A DNA stretch of 64,000 nt from positions 1 through 64,000 of the forward strand of contig RHGE01000032.1 in assembly GCA_004296775.1 (NCBI GenBank). Direction: 5' to 3'. The stretch is from Marinilabiliaceae bacterium JC017 (GTDB lineage: Bacteria; Bacteroidota; Bacteroidia; Bacteroidales; Marinilabiliaceae). Positions within the stretch are counted from its first letter, which is position 1; each line of letters starts with the position of its first letter. The notes under the pieces are model-generated. The model was not told where the DNA came from. It saw nothing but the letters and a program-made list of their open reading frames with translations, and ran no database searches. The translations under genes and the position numbers were made by a program. Positions 18,301 to 28,000 of this stretch are shown one piece after another.

Positions 18301-21300
18301 TCGCCTTTTGCCAGTTTCCCGAACCGGTAACGGCGATCCATCGGTAACTCACCCGTCTGCTGCGTCCGGTCTGCCCGATTCTCAATGTGGTAGTGAAGCC
18401 CGTCATCAAAAGGGATTCCGTTGAGTACAGAGGCCTCTACCCGCCCGTTGGCATAAAGCGGACAGGTAGCGTTAAAGGTGGTATCGATTAATACATTAAG
18501 CGTATCAGGTTGCGTCAAAACCACCGGCCAGGCGTATTTTACTTGGGCAGTATCTTCTACCGTAACGGTATAATCCCCCGCTACCAGGCCATCAAAGCGT
18601 CCCTGGCTTTGCCAATGCGTTCCGTCCAGGGAGTAGCGGTATTCATTGCCCCAGCCACCAAAGCCTTTCAAGGTAATAACACCATCGGAAAACGATTTAC
18701 AACTCACATGGGTCAGCTCACCTTCTGTATGCCCCAGGGCGTGATCCGGCTCTTCAATGGTAACAGTCTCCTTATACCACTGCTGGTTGTCGAAATAAGC
18801 GCACCCGGCCGTATCACGCAGTAAAAAAGTATAGGTCCCCGCCGGCAATTTCTCCATGGAAAAGTTGGTACCCCACTCCTCTGACGGGTAGTCGATCCGC
18901 CCCGATGCCAACAATTTATCGGATTCATCGCGCCACTGGTAGTGGTATTTGTGATTACCGCCACTCACCCCTATCGTGTACAACCCGGTAGAATTCCCCT
19001 TGGCTTTTATGTAGTTGTGATCCGAAGAGAGGATTTTTGCTGGTTGGAGATTCTTAAGTACAATAGAAGGATATTCTACCATACACTTATCCGACGCCGT
19101 AACAGTAAAATCATATTTCCCAGCAGGGAGCTCATCAATAACAACCGTATCAGGGGAAGTGGTTTTATATTCCCAAAAAGGCTCATTCTTCCCTGCTATC
19201 AATTTAAAGGTATAATCCAGATTAGGATCTATATTAATCAATTTTGGATTTATACAACCGGTTAAAGAATCCGTACAATCCGGATGGGTAGTAATAAGAT
19301 CGGTAAGAGTAAAGGTATTTTCTGCTTCTTTAATCTGAACCGGTCCTATTAGCGAAGTGGCACATTCAGTGCCATCTTTTACCTGAATATAGTAAGTACC
19401 ATCAACAGGCAATCCCTCAAAAACAGCGGCAGCATTTCTTTCTTCCTTATAGATCGACTTCGCTTCATCATCGTTCAGTAATAAGTATCTATATTCACCA
19501 CCTGAATAAGGGACCCCATCTGCAGCAACAACAGTAATCTCTCCATTTTCAGCCAACACACATGACGCTTCCCTGGCATCATACGACTTAATCCTAATTC
19601 CTTGTTCAGAAACAGGTATAACCACGCTTTCTGAAGATGAACAACCATATTTATCTGTTACCTCAAAAAAGTAGGCATCAAGCGAACGATCATAATAAGT
19701 ATGCCGAAGCTCCTGATTCATTCGATCACCTGCATCAATAAAACCAATTTCTTCTCCTGCAAAAGAATATTTATATGGCTGACCGGAAAGCGCTCCAATC
19801 CCATAATCAGTGAGCGAAACAGTCACCACCCCATTAGAGGCCGATTCACACGCCAGTTCGTTCGTTTTCATTTTCAGAATCGGGAACTGCTGCTTATTTA
19901 TAATGTGTTGACGAATTTTTTTGCTACAACCATCCGAATCCTTAAGAGTTACTTGGTAGGTACGGGGCCCTGACAGGTTTGAAAAACTCACATACCCCTC
20001 TTTATCCTCTGATGGTTTTTCACCCGAATCAATAGAATAGGTAAGTGATTGATTTTCTCCGGAAGAAGTTCCTTGCACCTTGATGAAGCCTTTTCTACCC
20101 TTTGTACAATACTGATCGTCATAATCCTCTAATTTTAAAGAAATGGGATTGGAATTTGCAAAAACCTGAAGAGGCGAGCTTTTCACTACACATCCGGCCT
20201 CATCCTTCACATAAACCGAATAACCTCCCCCTTTCGCATATCCCTTTAAAATTCCTTTTCCATTAGTTAACGGTTGGTACTTCACTCCATCTTTACTATA
20301 CTGATACCGGGTAGGAGTTTTCCCACTGGCATTTATTCCATCTTTACCCAGCAATATAATTTTCCCGTTATGAGCTGCATCACACGAAGCATTCTCCACT
20401 TTAGGATAACCATCAGCTATTTTCAGATGATGAGAATTCACTTTTATGATATAACTATCTGTATCGGAACAATTATTCCCATCCGTTACAACAATATTAT
20501 AGGGCTTTACTCCGGATAACCCGGTAATGGAACTCCCACTCTTGTAATTAGAAATGGTTCTACCATCAATTTGTAACTTATATCCTCCCTGGGCACTTGG
20601 TGAACCATTGGCCAGCATTACCTGTATTTCTCCTGTTTCCTTCTCTTTACAAGGCGGCTGTTTGGGGCTGATCTTACTTATTTTAAATTGATCCTTCTTC
20701 AGAATCGTTTCAATTTTAAAAGGTATTTTGGCCTTACACCTTGCTTTATTTTCTACGGTTGCATTATAACTTCCTGGTGACAAATCAGAAACAGTCATAC
20801 TCCTGGAAGTATAAGTTTCACTACTACCATTAGAAAGAGTCAAAGTCATTTTGTCAACATCTGCCTCATGGCCGCCTGCTACTTTCAAGGTTATAGCCCC
20901 ATTGCTGGCAGTATTGCAACTTGCTTTCTTATTCAATGCTTTATCTATGCTTAAGGTAAACTTGGCAGGTTCTGTCACTATCACGGCGTTACCTTTCTTT
21001 ATGCATCCCTTTTTATCCTTCACTTTACATGCGTAAGTAGTAGCTTTTGCTGCTAATTCAGGGACAACACTAGTTGTGTATGGTTTATCATCTACATAGT
21101 AGGTAAACCCTCCATTTCCTCCTGATGCTTTGAAGATAATTTTTCCATCGTTATTCACTTGACAGGTCTCAGGAACCGGTTCACAGGATAAAGACAAGGC
21201 AGATTGCTGGCCAACATTAATTTTATCGGACACACTACTAACTGTTCTGTTATAATATGATACCTGAACTTTATAGTTCCCGCTGGTTAAATCATTAAAG

Positions 21301-22982
21301 ATTACCTTGCCGGCTGTTGCAGGATTTTGGGTTTGAAGAATTTTATTGGATACCGATAATAACTCTACTTTATAGGGACCAAAGCCTCCTGAAAAGCTAA
21401 AAGTTATAGAACCGTTATTATCTATTCCTCCATCATCACTTCTATTACAATTTGGGATCCCTTTTTTAATTTTATCAGCAGGAATAGCCAATGTTCCTGG
21501 ACAGTTTAGAGATACATCCTTACTAACAGCATTGCAGCCTTCTGAGTTGGAAAGAAAAATTTTATCCCCATTTTTTACTCCACTAATAGTAATAGTATTA
21601 CCATCGAAATATTTATACGTTCCGCTAGAACCTATCTTATATTTATACCTGGTTCCGGCAAGGCCCCCACTTGCTTTTATGGTCACCTTACCGGTACTTC
21701 CCTCTTTGGGGATGTGATAGATGGTTTTTCCGTTTTCATATATAACATGCTTACTAACTGTTAAGGATAAAGGGTCAGGACGGGTTAACTTAAACCAAAT
21801 CTCCTCGGCACATTCACTTTCAGGGGCATTCTTATTGGCCCTTGGCTTAATGCCGTAATACTTATCAACTTCCAGAAAGCTCTTTAAGACTGGCTGATTG
21901 GTGCCATTTAAACGTAATCTCTGCCCATTTGTAGTACAATTAAATCCAACCTCTCTTATCCGATAATAGAGCTGTCCATTATGCGTAACAGGAGGACCAT
22001 CATAGGAGGCTCCTTCCTTTTTTTCAGATTCATGAATATACTTGCCAAGGTAGATATACATATTGGTATTCTCAGTTGTCGAGAGTCCAGAAAATTTAAT
22101 ATCTATTTCGGGAGCATGCTCATGGCACTTAAGTGGTGAGGAAGCCAAACCAGAGGAAAGTACAGGTAGAAAATAGATATTGTAGATGGGTTCACATTTT
22201 ATAATCGTTTGACGTAAAACTGACCCATAATGAAAAATTGCAACCTTAAGCTCCCTTCCTTGCCACTCAGGTCGCCCGATATCCTTAAAGGACAAGTTAA
22301 TATCAGAAGGATAAACATTTGTTTTTGCAATTTTCCAACTACTGTCATCCCCTTCTTTAGGATGCACCAAAGCTACACTTAAATGAGCACTATATCGCCC
22401 AGCATTGGAAGCTTCAGTAGCAGGATCGACAGGCCATCGAAAGTCTTTAGGTTTAATTCGTAGTTTTATAGAACCATCTCCACAAACAATTGATTTGGTT
22501 TCATCTACTAGCTCCGCCTTTAATATTGGAGTAACAAAACAATAACATCCCTGTATATTTTGCATGGAACTAGCATCTACCTTAAATTGACCTTTCTTGG
22601 GCTCTAATTGAAACCACGCTTTATTCTTATAACAATATCCATTTTCATAATATCCATAATCAGTATCACATTGGCCATAAGTAGTTTTTTTCTTGCATCC
22701 TATTGCACAACTAATTTGACTTGGTAATCCGCCCACAAGAAACGCATGATCGGTAACATTTTGCATTGGCCCTCCTTTATATCTATCCTCAATTGGTTGA
22801 GAATATAAACCAGTCAAACGAACAAAATCGATACCTTCCCGACAGGTAAGCTTATAATCAAAACGAAAAGAAATGGCGTAACAATTATTACCATCTTCAA
22901 CTTCGAGTTGAGCAGCTACAGTGAAAAAAACAAAAAAATAGAATAACCCACTGATAATTAAATAACATCTATTTACCATCAC
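15306..22982 (-). CDS. Giant SprB-repeat adhesin with T9SS sorting domain
   Basis: Encodes 2558 residues. A signal peptide (residues 1-24) leads into a Cys-rich N-terminal region of ~450 residues, then about 15-20 SprB-type repeats. Each repeat has the pattern C-x-x-x-x-x-G-x-I/V ... GG ... Y-x-Y/W ... L-x-x-G-x-Y-x-V-x-V-x-D-x-x-x-C. Residues ~2485-2558 form a type A T9SS C-terminal domain (KVSPNPNDGRF at its start, ending KVIVH), so the protein should cross the outer membrane by T9SS and stay surface-attached or be released. SprB is a gliding adhesin of Flavobacterium (family knowledge); the role here is inferred as adhesion. Codons after ~1315 are GC-rich (65% in one counted line); the upstream half is AT-rich (32-40%). 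The second half carries two higher-order duplications. Confidence 0.9.
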   Translation of the reverse strand: MMVNRCYLIISGLFYFFVFFTVAAQLEVEDGNNCYAISFRFDYKLTCREGIDFVRLTGLYSQPIEDRYKGGPMQNVTDHAFLVGGLPSQISCAIGCKKKTTYGQCDTDYGYYENGYCYKNKAWFQLEPKKGQFKVDASSMQNIQGCYCFVTPILKAELVDETKSIVCGDGSIKLRIKPKDFRWPVDPATEASNAGRYSAHLSVALVHPKEGDDSSWKIAKTNVYPSDINLSFKDIGRPEWQGRELKVAIFHYGSVLRQTIIKCEPIYNIYFLPVLSSGLASSPLKCHEHAPEIDIKFSGLSTTENTNMYIYLGKYIHESEKKEGASYDGPPVTHNGQLYYRIREVGFNCTTNGQRLRLNGTNQPVLKSFLEVDKYYGIKPRANKNAPESECAEEIWFKLTRPDPLSLTVSKHVIYENGKTIYHIPKEGSTGKVTIKASGGLAGTRYKYKIGSSGTYKYFDGNTITISGVKNGDKIFLSNSEGCNAVSKDVSLNCPGTLAIPADKIKKGIPNCNRSDDGGIDNNGSITFSFSGGFGPYKVELLSVSNKILQTQNPATAGKVIFNDLTSGNYKVQVSYYNRTVSSVSDKINVGQQSALSLSCEPVPETCQVNNDGKIIFKASGGNGGFTYYVDDKPYTTSVVPELAAKATTYACKVKDKKGCIKKGNAVIVTEPAKFTLSIDKALNKKASCNTASNGAITLKVAGGHEADVDKMTLTLSNGSSETYTSRSMTVSDLSPGSYNATVENKARCKAKIPFKIETILKKDQFKISKISPKQPPCKEKETGEIQVMLANGSPSAQGGYKLQIDGRTISNYKSGSSITGLSGVKPYNIVVTDGNNCSDTDSYIIKVNSHHLKIADGYPKVENASCDAAHNGKIILLGKDGINASGKTPTRYQYSKDGVKYQPLTNGKGILKGYAKGGGYSVYVKDEAGCVVKSSPLQVFANSNPISLKLEDYDDQYCTKGRKGFIKVQGTSSGENQSLTYSIDSGEKPSEDKEGYVSFSNLSGPRTYQVTLKDSDGCSKKIRQHIINKQQFPILKMKTNELACESASNGVVTVSLTDYGIGALSGQPYKYSFAGEEIGFIDAGDRMNQELRHTYYDRSLDAYFFEVTDKYGCSSSESVVIPVSEQGIRIKSYDAREASCVLAENGEITVVAADGVPYSGGEYRYLLLNDDEAKSIYKEERNAAAVFEGLPVDGTYYIQVKDGTECATSLIGPVQIKEAENTFTLTDLITTHPDCTDSLTGCINPKLINIDPNLDYTFKLIAGKNEPFWEYKTTSPDTVVIDELPAGKYDFTVTASDKCMVEYPSIVLKNLQPAKILSSDHNYIKAKGNSTGLYTIGVSGGNHKYHYQWRDESDKLLASGRIDYPSEEWGTNFSMEKLPAGTYTFLLRDTAGCAYFDNQQWYKETVTIEEPDHALGHTEGELTHVSCKSFSDGVITLKGFGGWGNEYRYSLDGTHWQSQGRFDGLVAGDYTVTVEDTAQVKYAWPVVLTQPDTLNVLIDTTFNATCPLYANGRVEASVLNGIPFDDGLHYHIENRADRTQQTGELPMDRRYRFGKLAKGDYELFVTDSHGCQASKPFKIGEPDTAQITMDHNYIRAWGDATGKISARVTRGNGFFDYQLYKNGATTALKSGQTHGALDLTALAAGEYTLLVRDTARCPYEQEAEWMVRHITMAQPEEPLTFAIKENRAVSCHDLSDGSIKLDGVGGWGDYRYQLDQAPVTALGAFDGLPAGTYHLTVSDSAGISWKREVTVTQPDVLEADTLLTKDINCFGGEDGWIKLKIRGGNRSYLVSTDQQNWTEGDEVSGLPVGDYTVYVKDTMDCTTRVEDVKLIQPKKIIRTFKEEIKSRCSNNEGSIKAKFEGGVGTLQYSWSKDTLLEGSEIGYVDLPWIKGMEAANLFSSRYFVDVTDEHGCVVPFEFFVGDITDLAIDTIVVKDVSCWDYSNGQAKAKVIKGNWPYTYSWSKTIPSVLNDSAWGMKAGDYDLLVRDDKKCAVHKIFSVGTPDSLYYKASSLVHPLCLGGAKGAIQLEGTGGTPGYAYQWSTGIEGPEIRNVDPGRYVLSLTDAHHCHRDFIFDMAYQRQLKPFVGNDTLICHYNSLPLDAGAYAKCQWQGNNGFRSGKREVNLTDPGAYYLQVTDDDQCLGFDTLALDVSYLTITDLQLKDVTCNGFADGRAEITTSPASWPQTIHWPDDSNGTAWENLGGGDYTVKVTDPYGCEDSRRFSIYEPEALSLTVNRMMDPLCFGVPDGVLQVAAEGARGEYRYEWDNGFNGTKLAGLDTGTYVLDVYDKMNCHLRQEFKYNYERTIYPRLGEDLVICQGNDAKLYPGLFTTYSWKHGNEEAGVDTSLVVKKEGTYYVQVQDDDGCIGRDTMSVTMRETELLPEFLTASSVPAGDTLIMVEVSQPKPQEIEWHLTGEHTVVEKGDYFCKVIFAEEGMREVMLSAYTGGCMGQARKMVLVTPPGNHEQAEEGASQGYENLLELKVSPNPNDGRFAVEVTLEEAAPVNFYVVRIGTGQINEQRRRSGMAKYRENFAVQGSGRYAVFVESEGERRVAKVIVH

Positions 22983-22988
22983 TCTAAA

Positions 22989-25022
22989 TTAAGGTTGTAC
23001 AAGTTTGATCAAATATTCTTCTACTTTCCCTTGATAACTATGATCAGTGAATCGTGTTTGCTTCCCCTCCACACTATCGTAAAGGGTCCACTGTCCACGG
23101 GCATCTTTTTTATAAATCAGGTAGCGACTCACCAAATGTTTCGGGGCATCCCAACTTACCAATATCACTTCATTTCGTTTGTCGATCTTTACTTTGGGTT
23201 CAATCCATTGATCGATCTTTTTGGATTCAAATCGCTTCCCGGTAGCTGGTTTGGTAGGCCTGGATTCATTCCCGGCCTCATCCACCGCCAGCATAATGTA
23301 CCGGTAAGAAGTGCCTGTCAAAGGAGGCACATCATGGTAAGAGATCGTACTATCGGGAGGCAATAGCTTGAGTAGTTGCCAGTCTCGACTTCCTGCCCGG
23401 TTGCGATAAAGCAACAACTTTGACACATCATTACTGGGGCTTTTTACCCACCGGATCACCACTCCCGAATCGGAAGAGGCGATGTGGCTGATCAATGGCG
23501 GGGCCGGTGGCACAATATCGGGCCGCTCCACTTCCAGTATGGCTGAATAATCCGATTCATTCTGCCGCTGATCTACTGCCACCACTTTGTAATAAACCTT
23601 TTTGGTAAGGGTCTTGAGCGTAATGTGATCAACATAGGGGATAACATTAACCGGTTCCTTAGTGATTTGAGAAAACGCTCCTTCCCGACTATTGGCCCGG
23701 TATACCCGGTAACCAAAAATATCCGGTTCGCTATTAGCCTGCCAAGTTAACTCCACCATCCCCGTAGTATCAGCTTTTGCCTCAAGTTCCACGGGAGCTA
23801 CCGGGGGAATAGAATCAACAAATTGGAACATTTGCGGAATGCTATACGGACCATTCCCATCACTATTAAAGGCTTGTATCCGATAATAGCCAGACATCAG
23901 CGGTTGCCGATCCACATAGTTTTTAGATACTACGGGTATACTATCTACTACTTTTACATACCCCTCAGCAAATTTTGTGGAACGAAATATCCGGAACCCT
24001 TCAATAACTTCATTTGCCTGATTGGGATACTCCCATTGAATCCTGACAGATTGACCATCATCACCCTGCTGCAAGGTCAACTCCGGAATTGACGTAATTT
24101 TACTCTTCCCTTTTACCACCACCGTATCGGAGGGGGGACTCAACTCCCCGAAGGTAGAAATTCCAATCACCCGGTAGTGATACGTCTTTTTGTTATTGGC
24201 TAGCGTATCAATATAAAGATGAAATTCCGATTCATCGTACCCTTCCGGGGTAGTGTTAACCATTGGCACATCGTTCAATCTCATGAAAGTCTTACAGTTG
24301 TCCGCCGATTTCTCAATCCAGAAACTGTTATAAATCTCCGACTGATACTTCCGGTCCCAGGTAAGGGTCACCATTTTGTCTCCCGGTTCCGCTCGCAGGT
24401 CAAATGGAGAAGGCAATGGTAAATACTCATCCGGCCCGGTAAAGAAGAAAGCTGTATCCACTTTCATTCCCGGTGGCACAAAAGCGGGATAAACGCTGTA
24501 AAGGTATTTCTCACCTTTTCTCACATTCTTATCGGTCAGCCACAACCCGGAATACCTGGCCACCTCAGGACTTTGATCCGCTGAGAACAAAGCAAAACCA
24601 AAACGTGACTCCTGTTCACTCGCCCGGTTAACAATCTCAAACATACTTGGATTTCCTGTTCCAGAGGTAACCTCCATGTTTTCCCCATAGATACATTGAG
24701 CCGCCACGGCTGCATAATCGTTCTGGTTTGCCAGTGCTTCCCACTGATCTAATGGACGAGGCTTCAATGGAGCCGTTGTCAACTGCTCCTCACCGGCAGA
24801 TTCCAATAACTCTCCGTCTTTAACCAGTAAAGAACGGGTAACATGATACCCATATTTATTCCCCACCAACCACAACCGATAGGTTGAAGGAGCCCACCTT
24901 AGCATAATCGAGTCAGCTGTAGGGCGCGCCAACAACTTCATCTCATGCAACTCTTCATCCTGACCATGCAGCACCGGAGAGAAAAGCAGCAACAACATAA
25001 CCAGCCCAAACCGGCACTTCAT
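22989..25022 (-). CDS. Secreted multi-fibronectin-III protein
   Basis: Encodes 677 residues from the chosen start (MKCRFGLVMLLLLFSPVLHGQ), which gives a proper signal peptide. An upstream ATG at 25091 would add 23 charged residues before the signal and overlap the preceding gene, so it is less likely. An N-terminal region of ~200 residues is followed by about five fibronectin-III domains with the motifs VTLTWDRKY, IQWEYPNQ, ELTWQANSEPDIFGYRVYR, VIRWVKSP and VSWDAPKHLVSRYLIY. There is no sorting domain. It lies 61 bases after the 1502-residue gene and 6 bases before the SprB-repeat gene, so these are almost certainly co-transcribed. The domain layout resembles the 601-residue protein at the far end of the operon. 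Likely a periplasmic or surface scaffold (inference). Confidence 0.85.
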   Translation of the reverse strand: MKCRFGLVMLLLLFSPVLHGQDEELHEMKLLARPTADSIMLRWAPSTYRLWLVGNKYGYHVTRSLLVKDGELLESAGEEQLTTAPLKPRPLDQWEALANQNDYAAVAAQCIYGENMEVTSGTGNPSMFEIVNRASEQESRFGFALFSADQSPEVARYSGLWLTDKNVRKGEKYLYSVYPAFVPPGMKVDTAFFFTGPDEYLPLPSPFDLRAEPGDKMVTLTWDRKYQSEIYNSFWIEKSADNCKTFMRLNDVPMVNTTPEGYDESEFHLYIDTLANNKKTYHYRVIGISTFGELSPPSDTVVVKGKSKITSIPELTLQQGDDGQSVRIQWEYPNQANEVIEGFRIFRSTKFAEGYVKVVDSIPVVSKNYVDRQPLMSGYYRIQAFNSDGNGPYSIPQMFQFVDSIPPVAPVELEAKADTTGMVELTWQANSEPDIFGYRVYRANSREGAFSQITKEPVNVIPYVDHITLKTLTKKVYYKVVAVDQRQNESDYSAILEVERPDIVPPAPPLISHIASSDSGVVIRWVKSPSNDVSKLLLYRNRAGSRDWQLLKLLPPDSTISYHDVPPLTGTSYRYIMLAVDEAGNESRPTKPATGKRFESKKIDQWIEPKVKIDKRNEVILVSWDAPKHLVSRYLIYKKDARGQWTLYDSVEGKQTRFTDHSYQGKVEEYLIKLVQP

Positions 25023-25083
25023 ACCATATACTTCATGCCAACTGACTACAATTTTATATGTCTGACAACATCGCACGTATTTT

Positions 25084-28000
25084 CTATTCATGGTCTTTTA
25101 GATTTATCTGTTCCAGGTAGAGCTCATTTTTCAGGTTAACCACTTTTGAACTGGTTACAGTCTTCCTACCCGGCAGAACATATTTAATGCTGATGGGATA
25201 ATTACCACGACTGGTTTGTGGCCACGGATATTTATTCAGAATTCTACTTACCTGCGGAGTGACGGCGATTTCCTTATTTCTGAATTTAACACTTAACTTA
25301 TTCCTCAGATGTGCATAATCTTTCGCCCAAATAACCGGCAACGCATACAGGAAGTTTGTTTCTCCCCCGTTGAAATCAATCCCTCCTACTGATATCTGAT
25401 CATCCGTCAGGAAGCTATAGTATCCATATTGCCTTACATCCACAGGTTTGGTTGGTGGCAGACCCAGTTCGCCAAGTGTGCGATAAGTAATGCAGGTACC
25501 TCCAATGGGATAATGCTCATACATTAGTGGAAATATATTAGCCTGGTACCAGTCGGCCTGGGCCAATTGAGCTTCACACTGAATCAAAGGCTCATACTTA
25601 CCCTGTCCATGCATCTCAAAGGCATCGAACAACTCATCATTAACCACATAAACAGAAGGCACATAGATGGCCGTGGAAACAGGCCTCAAGGCATCAACTT
25701 TGTTTTCATTGGCTTTAAGTTTTGCCAAGAATACATTGTATTTACTACATCTGAAGGGGATGTTGTAAAATACTGTCTCATCTGCATCCGTGATAGTACT
25801 GGTGGCATCTCTTGTGGTAATTACACTGGTTGTTTCTCCCTCCTTCAGGCTTTCCGTCTCACTTTCTACCACATTTCGATCCAAATCATTATCTCCTTCC
25901 TTGGGAACATTCACCAGTTCAAACTGATATACCGCCCCGTGTTTCAAATGATCCGGCACAAGAGTTTCAACCGTTTTATCACTTTTACGATAGGTCAATT
26001 CCGAATAAACGGGTTGTCCGTTAAAGGGAACCCATCTCCCTTTTTGCGAATTACCATCCTGGGACGAGAAATAATCACTCACTCCCCTGTTAAACGTTAT
26101 GTAGGCCTTAGGATACTCATCCTGGTAAAAATTCAACTGGCGGGCAATCGGGTAGGAATACTCGATTAAATGTCCGGGTATTCTCGTTGGCCGTTCACCT
26201 GTCATAAACACAGCCTCCTTACTTTCCACATACTCTTTTCCTGAATCATCGGTATAGGCTTGCCATTTTCCATCCTTTTGCTCCTGGAAACTGACTTTGG
26301 CCACAACGCGATAATTTGTTTTGGAGTGATACATATCTTCCGAACTATACACCAAGGTTTTCTTATCATCGCTCCACTGTAAAACCCCTTCTATTTTTTG
26401 ATTCTCCTGGTAAACAGCAAACTCTTTCAGCTTGATCCGGAATATTTTCGTCAGGTGTTCATCCTCAGAGATTCTCAACACCTTATCCACCGGAAGGTTA
26501 AACACCACCTGGGGTAAGGCAAACACATCCACCTCCTCGCTATTATCCACCGGGGTAATGCCACCGATGATTTCCAAGTCAGACAAATCTTTTAATGTTC
26601 GCAGCTTACATTTTTCTCCTACTGTTGCCTCAAACCGACAAGTTCCTTTAATCAATCCGCCAAGAATCTTATATTTTCCACCCACAACCCCTTTCATCCA
26701 AGTTGGATTGGGCCCTTCCACCCTTATTGCTGCAGCGGCACGTACATCAATAATCTCGTATTTTTTACGTCGTCCAAAAACCCGTACCTTAATCCCAATG
26801 GCACCGCCAAAATAGGCATAGGCCTGTCCTTTGGCATACCAACCATTGATTCCTACCGGGCCGGAACGTCCCTCGCAGTAAGCATTCGACCCATAATCCA
26901 GCAGCATTACATCAAAACCACCCCCCATCTCAAACTGGGCATAAAAAATCAGAAAGGTTAAATCCCCGGTATCGATAGCAAAATGCGCCCCAAAGGCCAA
27001 TCCATTCCCGGAATTCAATTCTCCTTCTTCCCGGTTACCATTGAAATCCTTCTGGCTCATATTAAGGTAATCCAGAACTTTTTGATTCATCATCATGGCA
27101 TCGGGGATATCATGGCCGGCCATAAAGTAACTGGTCACTTCCATGAGCCCGATAAAATTTAACCCGATCGGGTTTTGAGGAGTTCCCAGGTGCAGATACC
27201 ATTTCTCCCTGTCATAGTGAAAGACCCCTTTTCCTGCCCGGTTATTGTCTCCCACTCCCTTTAACACCCCCACCACGTTGAGGTATAACTCCATCTCACT
27301 GTGAAACGTTTTCTCCACATTGTTCATTACCATGGAAACAGTAACTCGCATGGTTTCTGAAAGACCAACAGATTGTTTCTCTCCAGCTGTGTTATCACTG
27401 ATCATCTTTTTCAGGTCGGTCAGGGCAAACTGTTTTTGAGGAGAAAGTACCACTGCCTCTCCGTAAAAACCAATGGTATGTATGCCACCGCTTTTAGTGA
27501 AGCTCATTTCATAGGAGAGTTTGGCATCCACAATGGCCTTATTGATGAAACCGGCCTTTACGGTCGCTTTAAAACCAAATGAGACCTTCTCATCGGGCAA
27601 ATACCTTATCCCCGAAAGTGATTCGCCAAAGGAGGACGCTGTTTCTCCGGGCATGGCCTGTCGCATTAAAGTGTATAATCCCCCGCCAAACCCGTTCAGG
27701 ATGAAGGGTCCGGCAGGTATCCCTAAAGGCCCGGGGATTAGCAGTGCATCCACAAAAAAGTACTGTTCTCCATTCACCTTTCCGAACACGGCAATAGCCT
27801 TCATTTCAAATTCGGAGAAACGGGCATCAATCATCCCTCGAAAACCATCACCATATACGGGGTCACTATCCGCAAAAGCCACCTCTCCCGCCAAGTGAAA
27901 TGCCTCCCCTTTGGAAGCTTCAAACCGGATTAATTCTACGGCCAGCCCATTATATTTCCAATGGTCACCTCCAATATCAGCTTTTACCCCTATCCGGGTC

